A DNA stretch of 64,000 nucleotides from Strigamia acuminata (lineage: Eukaryota > Arthropoda > Chilopoda > Geophilomorpha > Linotaeniidae), in assembly GCA_949358305.1 (NCBI GenBank), contig OX442315.1, positions 8,582,427 to 8,646,426 on the forward strand, given 5' to 3'. Shown piece by piece: positions 10,701 to 19,420 of the stretch. The notes under the pieces are model-generated. The model ran no database searches. It was not told where the DNA came from and saw only the letters and a program-made list of their open reading frames with translations. Both the position numbers and the translations under genes were made by a program. Position 1 is the stretch's first letter. Every line of letters begins with the position of its first letter.

Positions 10701-13700
10701 ACGCTGAGAATTGTGGGTCTCGAACGCGTCTCGTATTTTGCGAGATCCGCCGTGCTGGCAATGACGCTACGGGGTCGACCGCGTGGTTTCATTGTCACGT
10801 GGTCGCCCGATACGTCATAACTTCTCGTCTGTTAGTGGTGACTGCGACAATTCGTTGCGAAGTTTGGACTTAGCCAAATTTTCGCGTTTCAACATGTGCA
10901 GCAGCTCTCGTAAGTAAATCTTTTTATTTTACAAGGCCTCCGCTCCATGTTATCACATTTTCTTTTATTTTTAGTTCTTCCCCACGACTTTGCCGTCCCG
11001 AATGAACGGATTATTGCTTCGTCGTGGTCGAAGGTTGATTTTCGACGTGCTCGTAGATCGTGACTCTACTTGCTCGTTCATCTCCGATGTGTTGGCATTT
11101 TTCTCATTATTAATTTTTTTATTTTCCATTTCAGAAGTACATTCTTCTGCTTCCTCCCTCTCCGAAATTGCCTGCTCCGGCTGTGCTGGAGCCTCGTCGG
11201 CCGGAGATTCGGCGTCGAAGAATTCATCCTCGTCCTCCGCTATATTTTCAGCTTCATTTGTTTTTTGGAACGTGTCGACCACGGTGCCCCCTTGGCCGCT
11301 GTGTGTCTGACCTTCCAGCCAGATTTCTTGGGGAAACTCTGGCAGATATGGCCTTAAATCTCGGCCATGTATCGACTGAAAATTTTTGTTGTCCTCTAAG
11401 CGGCGTAGTTGGTATGCGTTGCCGCCGTGTTCGGCCACAATTACATAGGGACCGTCCCTCTTGTCGGCTAAACCTGCGGCGATGCCCCTCGCTGCATTGG
11501 ACAACGTGTGTGCCTCCTTCCACACTAGATCATTCACTTTAAAGTTCGCGAAAGCGAGATCGCCTTCTTTATCTGCGATTCTTTCTCTCATGTTGAAAAT
11601 ATGCGCCATCATATGCTGGTATGTGTCGGATATAGTCTGTTCCAACCGGCACACGTACTCGTGTGGGCTCGATGGGTCTAATACGTTAACAGCTTCGGCA
11701 ACGCGTGGGTCCCATGGCATCCTTAATTCGCGGGCGAAGTTGAGGTACGCCGGTGAGAATTCGCGTGTTCTTGACACGGTTGAGCGAATGCTGAAAGCGA
11801 TTTCTCGCAGGTATTCGTCCCATCGATTGTGAATGTCGGTGAATACTGTCAGCGCATATTTTATATCTTTATTTAATCTCTCGACTGGGTTTGTCTGAGG
11901 ATTATATGTGGAGGTGTTCGATGCATCCATTTTAAATTTCCTACAGAAGTCCTTATATATTCTTGATCGGAATTGGGGGCCGTTATCCGAAATGAGTTTT
12001 CTGGGAAACCCAAATCGCATTGCCACGTCGTAAAGGCACTCGACTATGTTTTCAGCCGAGGGCTTCGCGAGGGCGTACAGCTCCGGCCATCGGGTGGCCA
12101 CGTCCATAATTACGAGAATATACATGTTCTTGTTTCCCGTTGTGGGCTTGGGGCCCATCAAGTCTATGCTTAAGCAGTCAAACGGTGCGTAGGGTCCGAG
12201 AGACATGGCGTTTCTGGCTACTTTATCTCGCGGTCTGCATGCTTGGCACCGGGGGCAGTGTCGGATAAATTTCGTTATCTTTTGCCGCGCGCCCGGCCAG
12301 AAGAAAAGTTGCTTTACTCGATAAAGGGTTCTCGCTATGCCGGAATGGCTGGCGAGCGGGTGTCCGTGCATCAGCCACAACAGTCGGTTGTGCAGTGATG
12401 CCGGTACGACCACTTTCACCGAGTTTCCCGCTCCACTGAGGTCATCTTGAAATGTCGGGTGGTATTTTACCAGGAGTTCATCATCTATGAGGTAGCTTGT
12501 TGCTTCTTTGACGAACTGTTTCCGGCGGTGTGGGTTTGTCATCCCTTCCGGAAATTCGCCGTTCAGCAAATATTGTGTTATAATTTGACATTTTGTGTCT
12601 GCTGCCTGGTGTTCGACGAACTCACGTCTCGTGGGTGGAGCATATTGCGTTTTTTCTTCAATTTTTGCTGTGAAGGCGCGTAGTAGTGTTTTGTGGGTTT
12701 CTCCGGGGGGCGGAGGTTGAATTGCGGACGTTGAATCGCTCGTCCCAGCTGGCTGGTACGTTCGAGTCCAAAAACCACAAAACGTTCTATCTTCGGGCTC
12801 CATCACCGGCAGTTCGTTTGCTTTTCGTAAGCGCCATATTCTGCGTGGAGTTGGGCAGTACAAGAGGTGGGTGTCGTCCTCGCCGTCGTCGTCTGGTCCC
12901 TGGGGGTCAGAGGCTGGGGCTCTTGAGAGGGCGTCGGCCACATGATTGTACTTCCCGGGGCGGTACGTAATTGTTATATCGCACGCCATTAACTCCAGTT
13001 GCCATCTTGCGAGTCGGCCGGAAGGTTCCTTGAGCTTCATCAACCAGCTTAGTGCCTGGTGATCTGTCTGAACCTCGAAGTTCGTGTACTCCAGATAGTC
13101 GCGAAATTTTCGAACTGCCCAAATTACGGCTAGGCATTCTAGTTCCGTTGCCGTGTAATTTTTCTCCGCGCCCTGTATTTTCCTGCTTATAAACATACAG
13201 GGTACTTCTTGCGAGATTCCGTTGTACACGTGGGTCTGCAGAAGGGCTGCACCCAGTCCGATTTTACTCGCGTCGGTGTGCAACACGAACGGTCGGTTTA
13301 GGTCCGGCAATGGCATCTTTTCGACGTCAGCCAGCATTTGCTTGATAGTGCTAAATGCGGCCTCGCACTGGACCGTCCACTCAAACTCTTTATCCGTTCG
13401 TAAGAGATCCGTTATAGGCGCGGCCACCTCAGCCAGACCAGAGAGTAGTCGGCCGAAGAAATTGACCATGCCCATGAATCTTTGGACACCTTTTATATCT
13501 TCGGGGGCGGGGAATCCGTTTATTGCTTTGACCTTTTCGGGGTCAATCGCGATTCCCTCGACTCCTATTCGATATCCTAGGAAGGCAAGCTCTTTTCTGC
13601 AAAACTTGCTCTTCCCTGGATGGATGTGGAGTCCCGCCTTGGCTAGGCGAGAGACCACTCTGTCGATGTGGTCTATATGCTCTTCGAATGTGTCCGACGT

Positions 13701-16700
13701 TATTATTATGTCGTCGAGATACGCCCACACGAAGTCGTGAAGCATATCTCCCAACACGCTTTCGATCAATTTCTGGAACGTGCTCGGGGCGTTTACAAGC
13801 CCGAACGGCATCACGTTGAACATTAATCTTCCTATCGGGGAGTAGAAAGCCGTTTTTAGTTTGTCTTCTGGTTTTAGCTCCACTTGCCAATACCCCTTTG
13901 ACAGATCCATCGTGGTTACCCACTTGAACGGGCTCAGTTCCCGGAGGATCGAGTCTATAGACGGCATCTGAATCGGGTCTATAACTGTTATCGCATTCAG
14001 GGGGCGATAATCAATGCATAGTCGAGGCTCCGAGCCTGGACGCATTACCAGGACGATCCGCATCGCGTATTCGCCCAGCGCTTGAGTTACTATGCCCTTG
14101 TCGAGCATGTCTTGGCACATCTGCGTCACAATGTCTCTTTTCTGGGGGTTCATCCCCTTGTAAGGCACTCGAATCGGCTTGTCTGTGGTTAAGACTATTT
14201 CGTGGGTTGCTTTCGTCGTTCGACCAGGTGTCTTGGTCAGAATTCTTTCATGTTTTCGAAGCACTCGCCTTAGTAGCGATGCCTCGTTAACACGCAGTGC
14301 TGCCTCCTCGACCAGTGTGTCCACGACGTTACTCCTCTGTAATTCCAGAGTGAAGGCTGCGAAATCGTAATCTTGGACGAATTTTCGCAATCCTCTTCCG
14401 TATTCCTCTTTGTCCTTGGCTTCGTCCAGTAATTTTTGGGGAACTACGGGGACTGGCCGTTCTCCCTCGGGACTTATCCAGTTCCATGAACGGGTTATCG
14501 GGTTTGGCTGAATTTTCAGTTTTGCCATGATATCCATCCCTAAGAGGAATACTTTGTCGTGGGATGGCAAGACTATGAAGGGGTGGGACAGGTTCCCCCC
14601 CTTCCAGTCGATCATGATGCGAACTACGCCCCTCGGCTTGACGTAGCCGTTGGCGGTGAGCAATTCTACGTTCGCGTTCACTTGTGCCACCTTTTTTTCA
14701 ATATCCAAGTCCTTTACTATATCTTCGGATATGAATGAACGATCTGCTCCTGAATCCAGCAGACCGAACAATTTTTGGTTTTCGATCTCCACTGGCAGCA
14801 TACACAGAGTTTCGCAATGTGTTTTCGTGACATTGCAGTGAAAAACGCGTAATGTTTGGGGCTCAACCTCCAGATTGAACGGGAGGTCCGTCCAATCTAC
14901 GTCGACCTCCGGCTTCGTTCTCACTTGCATACTTGTCAGCGTCACTGTTTCTTCCTTCTTCGGAATGGTCTGCATGCGATCTTTGATCTGTGCTTCTGCC
15001 AAGGCATGACCTGCGGGTCCAGTGTGATATTTCTTCTTTTTAATTTCCGCGGCTGGCGCAGACGAAGCTGAATTTATTTCGGCGACGCCTGCGCTTGGGA
15101 GTTTTTTGCTAGATTAGTATTTAACTCCATCATCATTTTCATCAAGGTTTGCATGATGCCTTTTTCTTTGACGGTTTTTTCGCATTTGTCGGAGTAGTGA
15201 CCGTATTCTCCGCAGCTGTAACATTTGATGTTACTTTTATCCCCTGTGGGAGTGAATCCCGGTTTTTTCGGGACGAAGGGCGTCGGGAATCGTCTTTTTC
15301 CTCCCAATGCCCCTCTCGCTTTTGTTGCCTGCACGTGTGCTCTGAATTGTGCGATTGCTAAGGCCCGGTGTGCATGGTGCAAATAGGGACCTTGATCGTC
15401 GCATCCCGTCGACAAGTTTTCGAGGTGCTCATTTAGGGCTTCCTCGTCGCTTGATGCTGGCTCCTCTTCTTTAGCCGTGGCGAGAGGTGTTGTCTCTTCG
15501 ACTTTCTCCATCTGGGTGGAGTCCGTCGAGGTCACCTGCATCGCCGTTGCTGCCGGTGCTTTCTTTGGGGCAGCTATCGGGTTGGCTGGAAGAATACTGC
15601 CTGCTTTAGGCGTCAGCATTCGTCCGAAGGATGCTTCGGTGAGACTCATTATGCCGCTCAAATATTCACTTGGCCTCATTAATTTCTCTGAGGTCTTGTG
15701 ACGTTCGGCGCTCGTCTGCAACCGTTTCTCGTGCGCGTCAGCTTCCTCCGGGGGCAGAGTGGCGTAATACCGCTGTTCTATTTCTAACGTGTTTGTTAGA
15801 AGATAGTTACTGACATCTTGGTAATCGCCAGTGCGGGGTGCACGCATGTCTAGCAGAATTCTTTGCGAGTGGGCCGATAATCCTCCGTAAAAGATCATCG
15901 TAAAACCAGCGGGGTTTATTTCGTACGGCGCTCTTGCAAACAGGAGTTTCGCTCGGGCGTCGTAGTCGGCTAATGTTTCTCCTGGGGCTTGTCGTAGACC
16001 CCGTAATTTGTTACTGATCTCGTCTGGAGTCTCGCCGTATCGGAGATCGAAACGGACGAGAAAATCGTCCCAGGTTGGGTTTTTCAGTCCCTGGTACCAT
16101 TCTCGAGCTGACCCCGTAGTTAGCTCCACTAGCCCGTGGGTTAGCATGTCGGCGACGGTGGCTTTTGTCGCTTTCTTGATACGCATTACTTCGTCCAGGA
16201 AGCGGTCTCCGGCCTTCCACGAACCGTCAAATCGCGTTTGAATATAGTGTTGCCAGCGGATGTTACCCGTGGCTTCACTGCTTGGTTCGTTTCGTACGCC
16301 ATATTTGCGCTTAACCCTCTCTCCAGCGCGATTATGTTCGTCGCCTGGATGGCCTAGATCGATTCCTTCTCTTCTGAAAGAGTTCAGCAGGGCTCGGCCT
16401 AGCTCAGACATCGTGTAATGTCGGCCAGATGAGTCCTGAAAGTTCCCTTCCTCTGAACGAGGGTTGGAGCTCCGGGAAGAGCGGTCTGAAGCATTCGGCC
16501 GGTTCGACCGGTGCCCATCGCTGCCTTCTTGACTCCTTCCTGTAGACGGTCGACTCGGATGGTCGTCGTCCGACGAATCGGAGGGCTCGGAGGGATCTCC
16601 TTGGGGGTGAAACCTCGGCCCTCTCGGTGGGGTCTCTCCGCCAGCCTTCTTCTGTTTCGAGCCTCCGGATGGCGGCGGCTCCCCTCCGTCGTTGTTCTCG

Positions 16701-19412
16701 TAAAAAGAATGCCATCTGTTTTCCTCGCTTTCGGGGCGTTCCCGAATTTTATTTGCGTTTTTCTTTTCGAGTAACGCGTCGATGGCTGCTCCCGTCTCGG
16801 ATCTTTTTGAGGGGTGACGGTCCTTTGTTTTTGGGACCGACTCGTCTCTCTTTTGAGATTTCCCCCTTTTCGCCGTTTTTGCCGGCTTTGTTGCACCTTC
16901 TCCTGTGTCGGTATCAGAGCCGCTGGGGGGTTCTGGTTTCCGTTTCAGGTTTTCTTCATTTTTCTTCCTGTCCGAGACGTCTTGTGCGTACTCTTTCTGG
17001 AACTTTTCTGTCTCCTTCTCCCAGTTTTCGGCTTCCCATCTTTTTTGCTCATCTATTATAGCTTGTTTCTTCGCTTTGTACTCTTCGGTCCATCTGACTC
17101 GATCCCACTCTTCTTTCTCTTTCAGAAACTGTTCTTTTTCTTTTCTGGCTTCCTCTTCTCTCAACCTCTCGCGATGTTGTTCTTCCCATTTCTGATGTTG
17201 TAGAATGGCCTCTTTTCGCAACATTTGTAGTTTTTCTGTTTTTCTTTGAGCTATTAGCGCTTGAAATTGGTCCTCGTACTCTTGAGCTTCTCGATGTCGC
17301 CCTTCTACTGTTGCGTTCCATTCTTTTCGAATTTTAGCTTCTCGTTCTTCCCTCATTTTTTGGACCAGTTTCTCTGTTCTCTCGGTGGTTCTTCTCTCGC
17401 GTTGCTCCCTTTCTTCCTCTTCCTTCCAGAGTTCTCGCCGCTCTGCGCTCAGCCTTCGTTGGCGACTAGTCGCTTCTTGTCTGGCTTCCTCGCGGGCCTT
17501 CTCTCTGGATTCGTGAAGTGTTCGGTTGGGGTCTGGCGCGAAACCTCCGGTGTCACTGGGCGTTACCTGGGGCATGGGCGTCTCCGCTGCTGGTCTTGCG
17601 ACCGGCGTCGGGGCTTGTGCCGCACAGATAGCGTCAGTGAGTAGGGTAATCGATTCCCAGACTGACGTTCCTACTGGAATGTCTATCATCGCTTTTAGCT
17701 GGGCAGCTTGCTGCGTCAACCGAATTAGGTGAGATACTTCGAAGGAAACAACTGCAGGACTCGCCGTAACTCGGGGGGTTATCGGGGTCCCGCCGTCGTT
17801 TTTCCGTGGGGTTTGTTTTACGGACGTCTGAGCCGTTGGTGGCGATGGGTCTGTGCCGATCGTGACCGTTATTTTCGGAGCTTCATTCGTCTCCTCGGTC
17901 ATCAATATCGATACTCGTCCTGGCGATACGTCGCGAATTTCTTCTCGATTTTCTATGGCTTCCGGATCGGTATCTTCGAAGGGTTGCATATTCAAGGGAA
18001 CCCGCTCTCGCTCTGGCCCGTCTAGGGCCGCGAGCGATGCAGCTTGCTCCTCTTTCTGCGCCTTCGCTCTCCTTTTATTCGCTCGGGCTTTCGCCTTTGC
18101 GGACATTTCAGGGACGGGACCATCCGATCTCAGGTGGTAGTCGGAGGTCCTTTTTCCCTTCTCGGGCATTCTCTGCTCGGTTTCAGACGTGGATTGCTCG
18201 TCTTTGTCTGACATTTTCTTTCGGTAATTCTACGATTTGGGTTATCTTATTGAGAGATCACAAGTTCAGATTTGAGATTTATTTCTAAATCCCGGCCAGG
18301 CCCCCACGTGTCGCGTCCTACTTGGTATAGGTTTAAATAGCGCTAACGTGTAATACTTTACCTGTGATCAATTATGTAAATACCCAAATGAATACCAAAT
18401 GTATGTAAATAAACAGGTAATTTATTCACCAGGCTTTATGCCTTTAAAATACACTCAGTAATAATTCTAGAGTCGACGTGGTCAGCGTCGAACAAAGGAT
18501 TTCTCAAGATGGCGTCGTCGATTCCGCGTGGTCGGCGGAACAAAGGCGGCGTCTCGAGTTGTCGTTAATTCGTCACGGATTCGTCTTCACGGACGCGGTG
18601 GAATGCTCTTTCGAGTCTTCTATCCGTGCCTGTTGTCTAGGGTTTGTTTAGCGTCGCAGAGGCCTCGTCTAGGAACTTTGGGGTTCCCTACAAAGCACTC
18701 GGACACTTACTTCGGCGAATAATCGTCTGGGCGATTATTCTGGGTGATTTCACAAGGGCTATTCTCGTGCTTTCGCAGGAATAGCTCGCAAGTGACTTCG
18801 TGAGAGTTACAGTTTGCACTTTACTCAGCGATCCTCGATCAATCCTAACTTGTAGTTGAAGTTGGCCTGACGGTGAGGTAGTTGCTGTGTTCTTGGTGTC
18901 GTTTGTGTAAGTTCTGTGTTTAGGCGGGAAACACAGCCTTTTATGCAGTGGGGTGAAGGGCCGGCGATCAACCAATGGGGGCTGACCACCAGCCGCTTCC
19001 TCCCCCTCGGGGCACACACCTGCCATGGGGAGGTGGAGCCAACTCGGGGGGGAACGACTCTTTAATCATAGTGACTCATAGGACAAGTATCCGCCCTGGG
19101 GGGACACTTATCCAACTGGGTCACCACACACTATTTGTGGCACTATGGTTTGAACTGAAGCACGGTTCTTGACCAATCGTCAAATTGATTGGTTTGTCTT
19201 GGTGATGTCGTAAGTTGTATAAAAAGTCGGGAATGATGGGAACTAAAAATCAAAGTTGCAAAGAAATAGATTTCAGTCAGCAATGACTTGCCCACAACAG
19301 TGAAGAGCATGTTGTCCAGAAGTAATGCGACTGCAACGATGAAGAGAATCAACTTCCGTGATCCACGCATTTGTTGTAAAATAGTAAGACATCTGCACGA
19401 GTTATCCCACAT
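4760..19412 (-). CDS. VMAT-like copy D, exons 1-9, split by a Ty3/gypsy insertion (3' end outside window)
   Basis: Exons: 19420-19292 (ATG at 19412), 19242-19132, 6186-6042, 5948-5890, 5767-5684, 5621-5439, 5303-5202, 5061-4884, 4811-4760. Exons 10-12 are expected left of position 1; positions 1-327 match intron 9 of copies A and B. All exons are open. Exon 2 is 111 nt instead of 126, an in-frame loss of five luminal-loop codons. The 12.9-kb retrotransposon 6260-19128 sits four bases inside intron 2, changing the donor from GTGAGT to GTGTGT at the exon-LTR junction. It is oriented with the gene, so its own polyadenylation signals face the transcript. A 4.4-kb insertion (333-4734) occupies intron 9. 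Coding capacity is intact in the visible exons, but normal expression is doubtful. Confidence 0.75.
6260..7079 (-). repeat. Gypsy 3' LTR
   Basis: Same length and sequence as 18309-19128 in the compared stretches, including identical accidental reading frames. It ends at the copy D intron donor. Confidence 0.93.
7081..7093 (-). promoter_or_regulatory. Gypsy polypurine tract
   Basis: The minus strand reads GGAGGAGGGAC immediately before the 3' LTR. Confidence 0.65.
7127..10590 (-). CDS. Gypsy ORF3, two exons, 967 aa, unknown function
   Basis: Exon 1, 10590-10474, starts ATG and encodes 39 mostly acidic residues ([12 protein letters not shown] ... EQPPLQ). It ends CAG before donor GTAAAT. Exon 2, 9913-7127, follows the acceptor TTATTCAG and continues in phase 0 ([10 protein letters not shown]). 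There is no ATG near the start of the long frame, which supports splicing. The protein has an Arg/Ser-rich tract (about 265-285), a basic [12 protein letters not shown] tract, Pro-rich runs in the last third, and a Trp/Arg-containing C-terminal half. No signal peptide, transmembrane segment or envelope motif is visible. The position after pol is where env lies in errantiviruses, but the content does not match an envelope. Confidence 0.75.
9914..10473 (-). other. Intron within gypsy ORF3
   Basis: 560 bp, AT-rich, GTAAAT...TTCAG, with stops in all frames of the surrounding message. Splicing is predicted only from the phase-0 junction of two open frames. Confidence 0.6.
10591..10970 (-). other. 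Gypsy spacer between pol and ORF3
   Basis: 380 bp without a convincing ORF. It probably holds the leader or a subgenomic splice acceptor for ORF3; I could not identify which. Confidence 0.4.
10971..15101 (-). CDS. Gypsy Pol: protease, RT, RNase H, integrase
   Basis: Read in the -1 frame from the slippery site, about 1376 aa. Aspartic protease motif [10 protein letters not shown] (Asp116). RT with LDSRADRS-independent landmarks: [20 protein letters not shown] and the catalytic YLDD at 461-464. RNase H starts [12 protein letters not shown]. Integrase has an HHCC zinc domain (HSGIARTL ... CPRCQACRP) and catalytic Asp980, Asp1039, Glu1074. The order PR-RT-RH-IN is that of Ty3/gypsy. The C-terminal tail is acidic, then ends in Arg/Asn-rich [10 protein letters not shown], with no chromodomain seen. 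No internal stop, so it is likely functional. An apparent in-frame start at 15002 is TTG and is not the real start. Confidence 0.93.
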   Translation of the reverse strand, partial: LPSAGVAEINSASSAPAAEIKKKKYHTGPAGHALAEAQIKDRMQTIPKKEETVTLTSMQVRTKPEVDVDWTDLPFNLEVEPQTLRVFHCNVTKTHCETLCMLPVEIENQKLFGLLDSGADRSFISEDIVKDLDIEKKVAQVNANVELLTANGYVKPRGVVRIMIDWKGGNLSHPFIVLPSHDKVFLLGMDIMAKLKIQPNPITRSWNWISPEGERPVPVVPQKLLDEAKDKEEYGRGLRKFVQDYDFAAFTLELQRSNVVDTLVEEAALRVNEASLLRRVLRKHERILTKTPGRTTKATHEIVLTTDKPIRVPYKGMNPQKRDIVTQMCQDMLDKGIVTQALGEYAMRIVLVMRPGSEPRLCIDYRPLNAITVIDPIQMPSIDSILRELSPFKWVTTMDLSKGYWQVELKPEDKLKTAFYSPIGRLMFNVMPFGLVNAPSTFQKLIESVLGDMLHDFVWAYLDDIIITSDTFEEHIDHIDRVVSRLAKAGLHIHPGKSKFCRKELAFLGYRIGVEGIAIDPEKVKAINGFPAPEDIKGVQRFMGMVNFFGRLLSGLAEVAAPITDLLRTDKEFEWTVQCEAAFSTIKQMLADVEKMPLPDLNRPFVLHTDASKIGLGAALLQTHVYNGISQEVPCMFISRKIQGAEKNYTATELECLAVIWAVRKFRDYLEYTNFEVQTDHQALSWLMKLKEPSGRLARWQLELMACDITITYRPGKYNHVADALSRAPASDPQGPDDDGEDDTHLLYCPTPRRIWRLRKANELPVMEPEDRTFCGFWTRTYQPAGTSDSTSAIQPPPPGETHKTLLRAFTAKIEEKTQYAPPTRREFVEHQAADTKCQIITQYLLNGEFPEGMTNPHRRKQFVKEATSYLIDDELLVKYHPTFQDDLSGAGNSVKVVVPASLHNRLLWLMHGHPLASHSGIARTLYRVKQLFFWPGARQKITKFIRHCPRCQACRPRDKVARNAMSLGPYAPFDCLSIDLMGPKPTTGNKNMYILVIMDVATRWPELYALAKPSAENIVECLYDVAMRFGFPRKLISDNGPQFRSRIYKDFCRKFKMDASNTSTYNPQTNPVERLNKDIKYALTVFTDIHNRWDEYLREIAFSIRSTVSRTREFSPAYLNFARELRMPWDPRVAEAVNVLDPSSPHEYVCRLEQTISDTYQHMMAHIFNMRERIADKEGDLAFANFKVNDLVWKEAHTLSNAARGIAAGLADKRDGPYVIVAEHGGNAYQLRRLEDNKNFQSIHGRDLRPYLPEFPQEIWLEGQTHSGQGGTVVDTFQKTNEAENIAEDEDEFFDAESPADEAPAQPEQAISEREEAEECTSEMENKKINNEKNANTSEMNEQVESRSTSTSKINLRPRRSNNPFIRDGKVVGKN
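15056..15107 (-). promoter_or_regulatory. -1 ribosomal frameshift signal, gag-pol
   Basis: Slippery heptamer A AAA AAC (15107-15101) is in register with gag codons GCA AAA AAC. A 6-nt spacer follows, then a stem GCGCAGGCG (15094-15086) pairing with CGTCTGCGC (15064-15056), nine pairs with one G-U, and a 21-nt loop holding the gag stop. The -1 frame is open from the heptamer into protease. Heptamer, spacing and stem all fit known -1 frameshift sites. Confidence 0.85.
15074..18214 (-). CDS. Gypsy Gag (1046 aa)
   Basis: ATG at 18214, about 95 nt after the LTR. The N-terminal half is very charged, with a long Glu/Arg/Lys heptad-like stretch (about 230-420, probable coiled coil) and a Ser/Arg/Gly-rich region. 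A capsid-like retrotransposon Gag core follows (about 650-800: [49 protein letters not shown]). A single CCHC zinc knuckle ([14 protein letters not shown], Cys998-Cys1011) lies near the C-terminus. Unusually long for Gag because of the coiled-coil arm. It ends in TAA at 15074, inside the loop of the frameshift stem. Confidence 0.9.
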   Translation of the reverse strand: MSDKDEQSTSETEQRMPEKGKRTSDYHLRSDGPVPEMSAKAKARANKRRAKAQKEEQAASLAALDGPERERVPLNMQPFEDTDPEAIENREEIRDVSPGRVSILMTEETNEAPKITVTIGTDPSPPTAQTSVKQTPRKNDGGTPITPRVTASPAVVSFEVSHLIRLTQQAAQLKAMIDIPVGTSVWESITLLTDAICAAQAPTPVARPAAETPMPQVTPSDTGGFAPDPNRTLHESREKAREEARQEATSRQRRLSAERRELWKEEEEREQRERRTTERTEKLVQKMREEREAKIRKEWNATVEGRHREAQEYEDQFQALIAQRKTEKLQMLRKEAILQHQKWEEQHRERLREEEARKEKEQFLKEKEEWDRVRWTEEYKAKKQAIIDEQKRWEAENWEKETEKFQKEYAQDVSDRKKNEENLKRKPEPPSGSDTDTGEGATKPAKTAKRGKSQKRDESVPKTKDRHPSKRSETGAAIDALLEKKNANKIRERPESEENRWHSFYENNDGGEPPPSGGSKQKKAGGETPPRGPRFHPQGDPSEPSDSSDDDHPSRPSTGRSQEGSDGHRSNRPNASDRSSRSSNPRSEEGNFQDSSGRHYTMSELGRALLNSFRREGIDLGHPGDEHNRAGERVKRKYGVRNEPSSEATGNIRWQHYIQTRFDGSWKAGDRFLDEVMRIKKATKATVADMLTHGLVELTTGSAREWYQGLKNPTWDDFLVRFDLRYGETPDEISNKLRGLRQAPGETLADYDARAKLLFARAPYEINPAGFTMIFYGGLSAHSQRILLDMRAPRTGDYQDVSNYLLTNTLEIEQRYYATLPPEEADAHEKRLQTSAERHKTSEKLMRPSEYLSGIMSLTEASFGRMLTPKAGSILPANPIAAPKKAPAATAMQVTSTDSTQMEKVEETTPLATAKEEEPASSDEEALNEHLENLSTGCDDQGPYLHHAHRALAIAQFRAHVQATKARGALGGKRRFPTPFVPKKPGFTPTGDKSNIKCYSCGEYGHYSDKCEKTVKEKGIMQTLMKMMMELNTNLAKNSQAQASPK
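18289..18306 (-). promoter_or_regulatory. Gypsy primer binding site, probably tRNA-Pro
   Basis: On the minus strand TGGGGGCCTGGCCGGGAT begins two bases after the LTR. Its complement parses as a tRNA 3' end: T-loop ...AAAT, T-stem CCCGG, acceptor CCAGGCC, discriminator C, CCA. A C discriminator after this T-arm is typical of animal tRNA-Pro. The tRNA identity is inferred, not aligned. Confidence 0.65.
18309..19128 (-). repeat. Gypsy 5' LTR
   Basis: 820 bp. On the minus strand it starts TGTGGTGACC and ends GGACGCGACA. It has a CATAAAAGG TATA-like box (plus 18937-18945) and AATAAA (plus about 18420) for end formation. Confidence 0.93.
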
Positions 19413-19420
19413 AGCGAAAA

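Larger units (their letters stand above)
6260..19128 (-). mobile_element. Ty3/gypsy LTR retrotransposon with three ORFs (12,869 bp)
   Basis: Two 820-bp LTRs (6260-7079, 18309-19128) have LTR-type ends (TGTCGC...CACACA side on the plus strand) and TSD CACT (6256-6259, 19129-19132). Order on the minus strand: 5' LTR, PBS, gag, pol in the -1 frame, about 1.1 kb of spacer with a small exon, ORF3, polypurine tract, 3' LTR. It is GC-richer than the locus. All frames are intact and no LTR differences were seen in the stretches compared, so it looks recently active. A solo LTR of the same family is at 58614-60428. Confidence 0.95.

Noticed and set aside
14990-15002. Independent pol start at 15002
   Set aside because: The codon is TTG, and the frame is open upstream to the gag slippery site.
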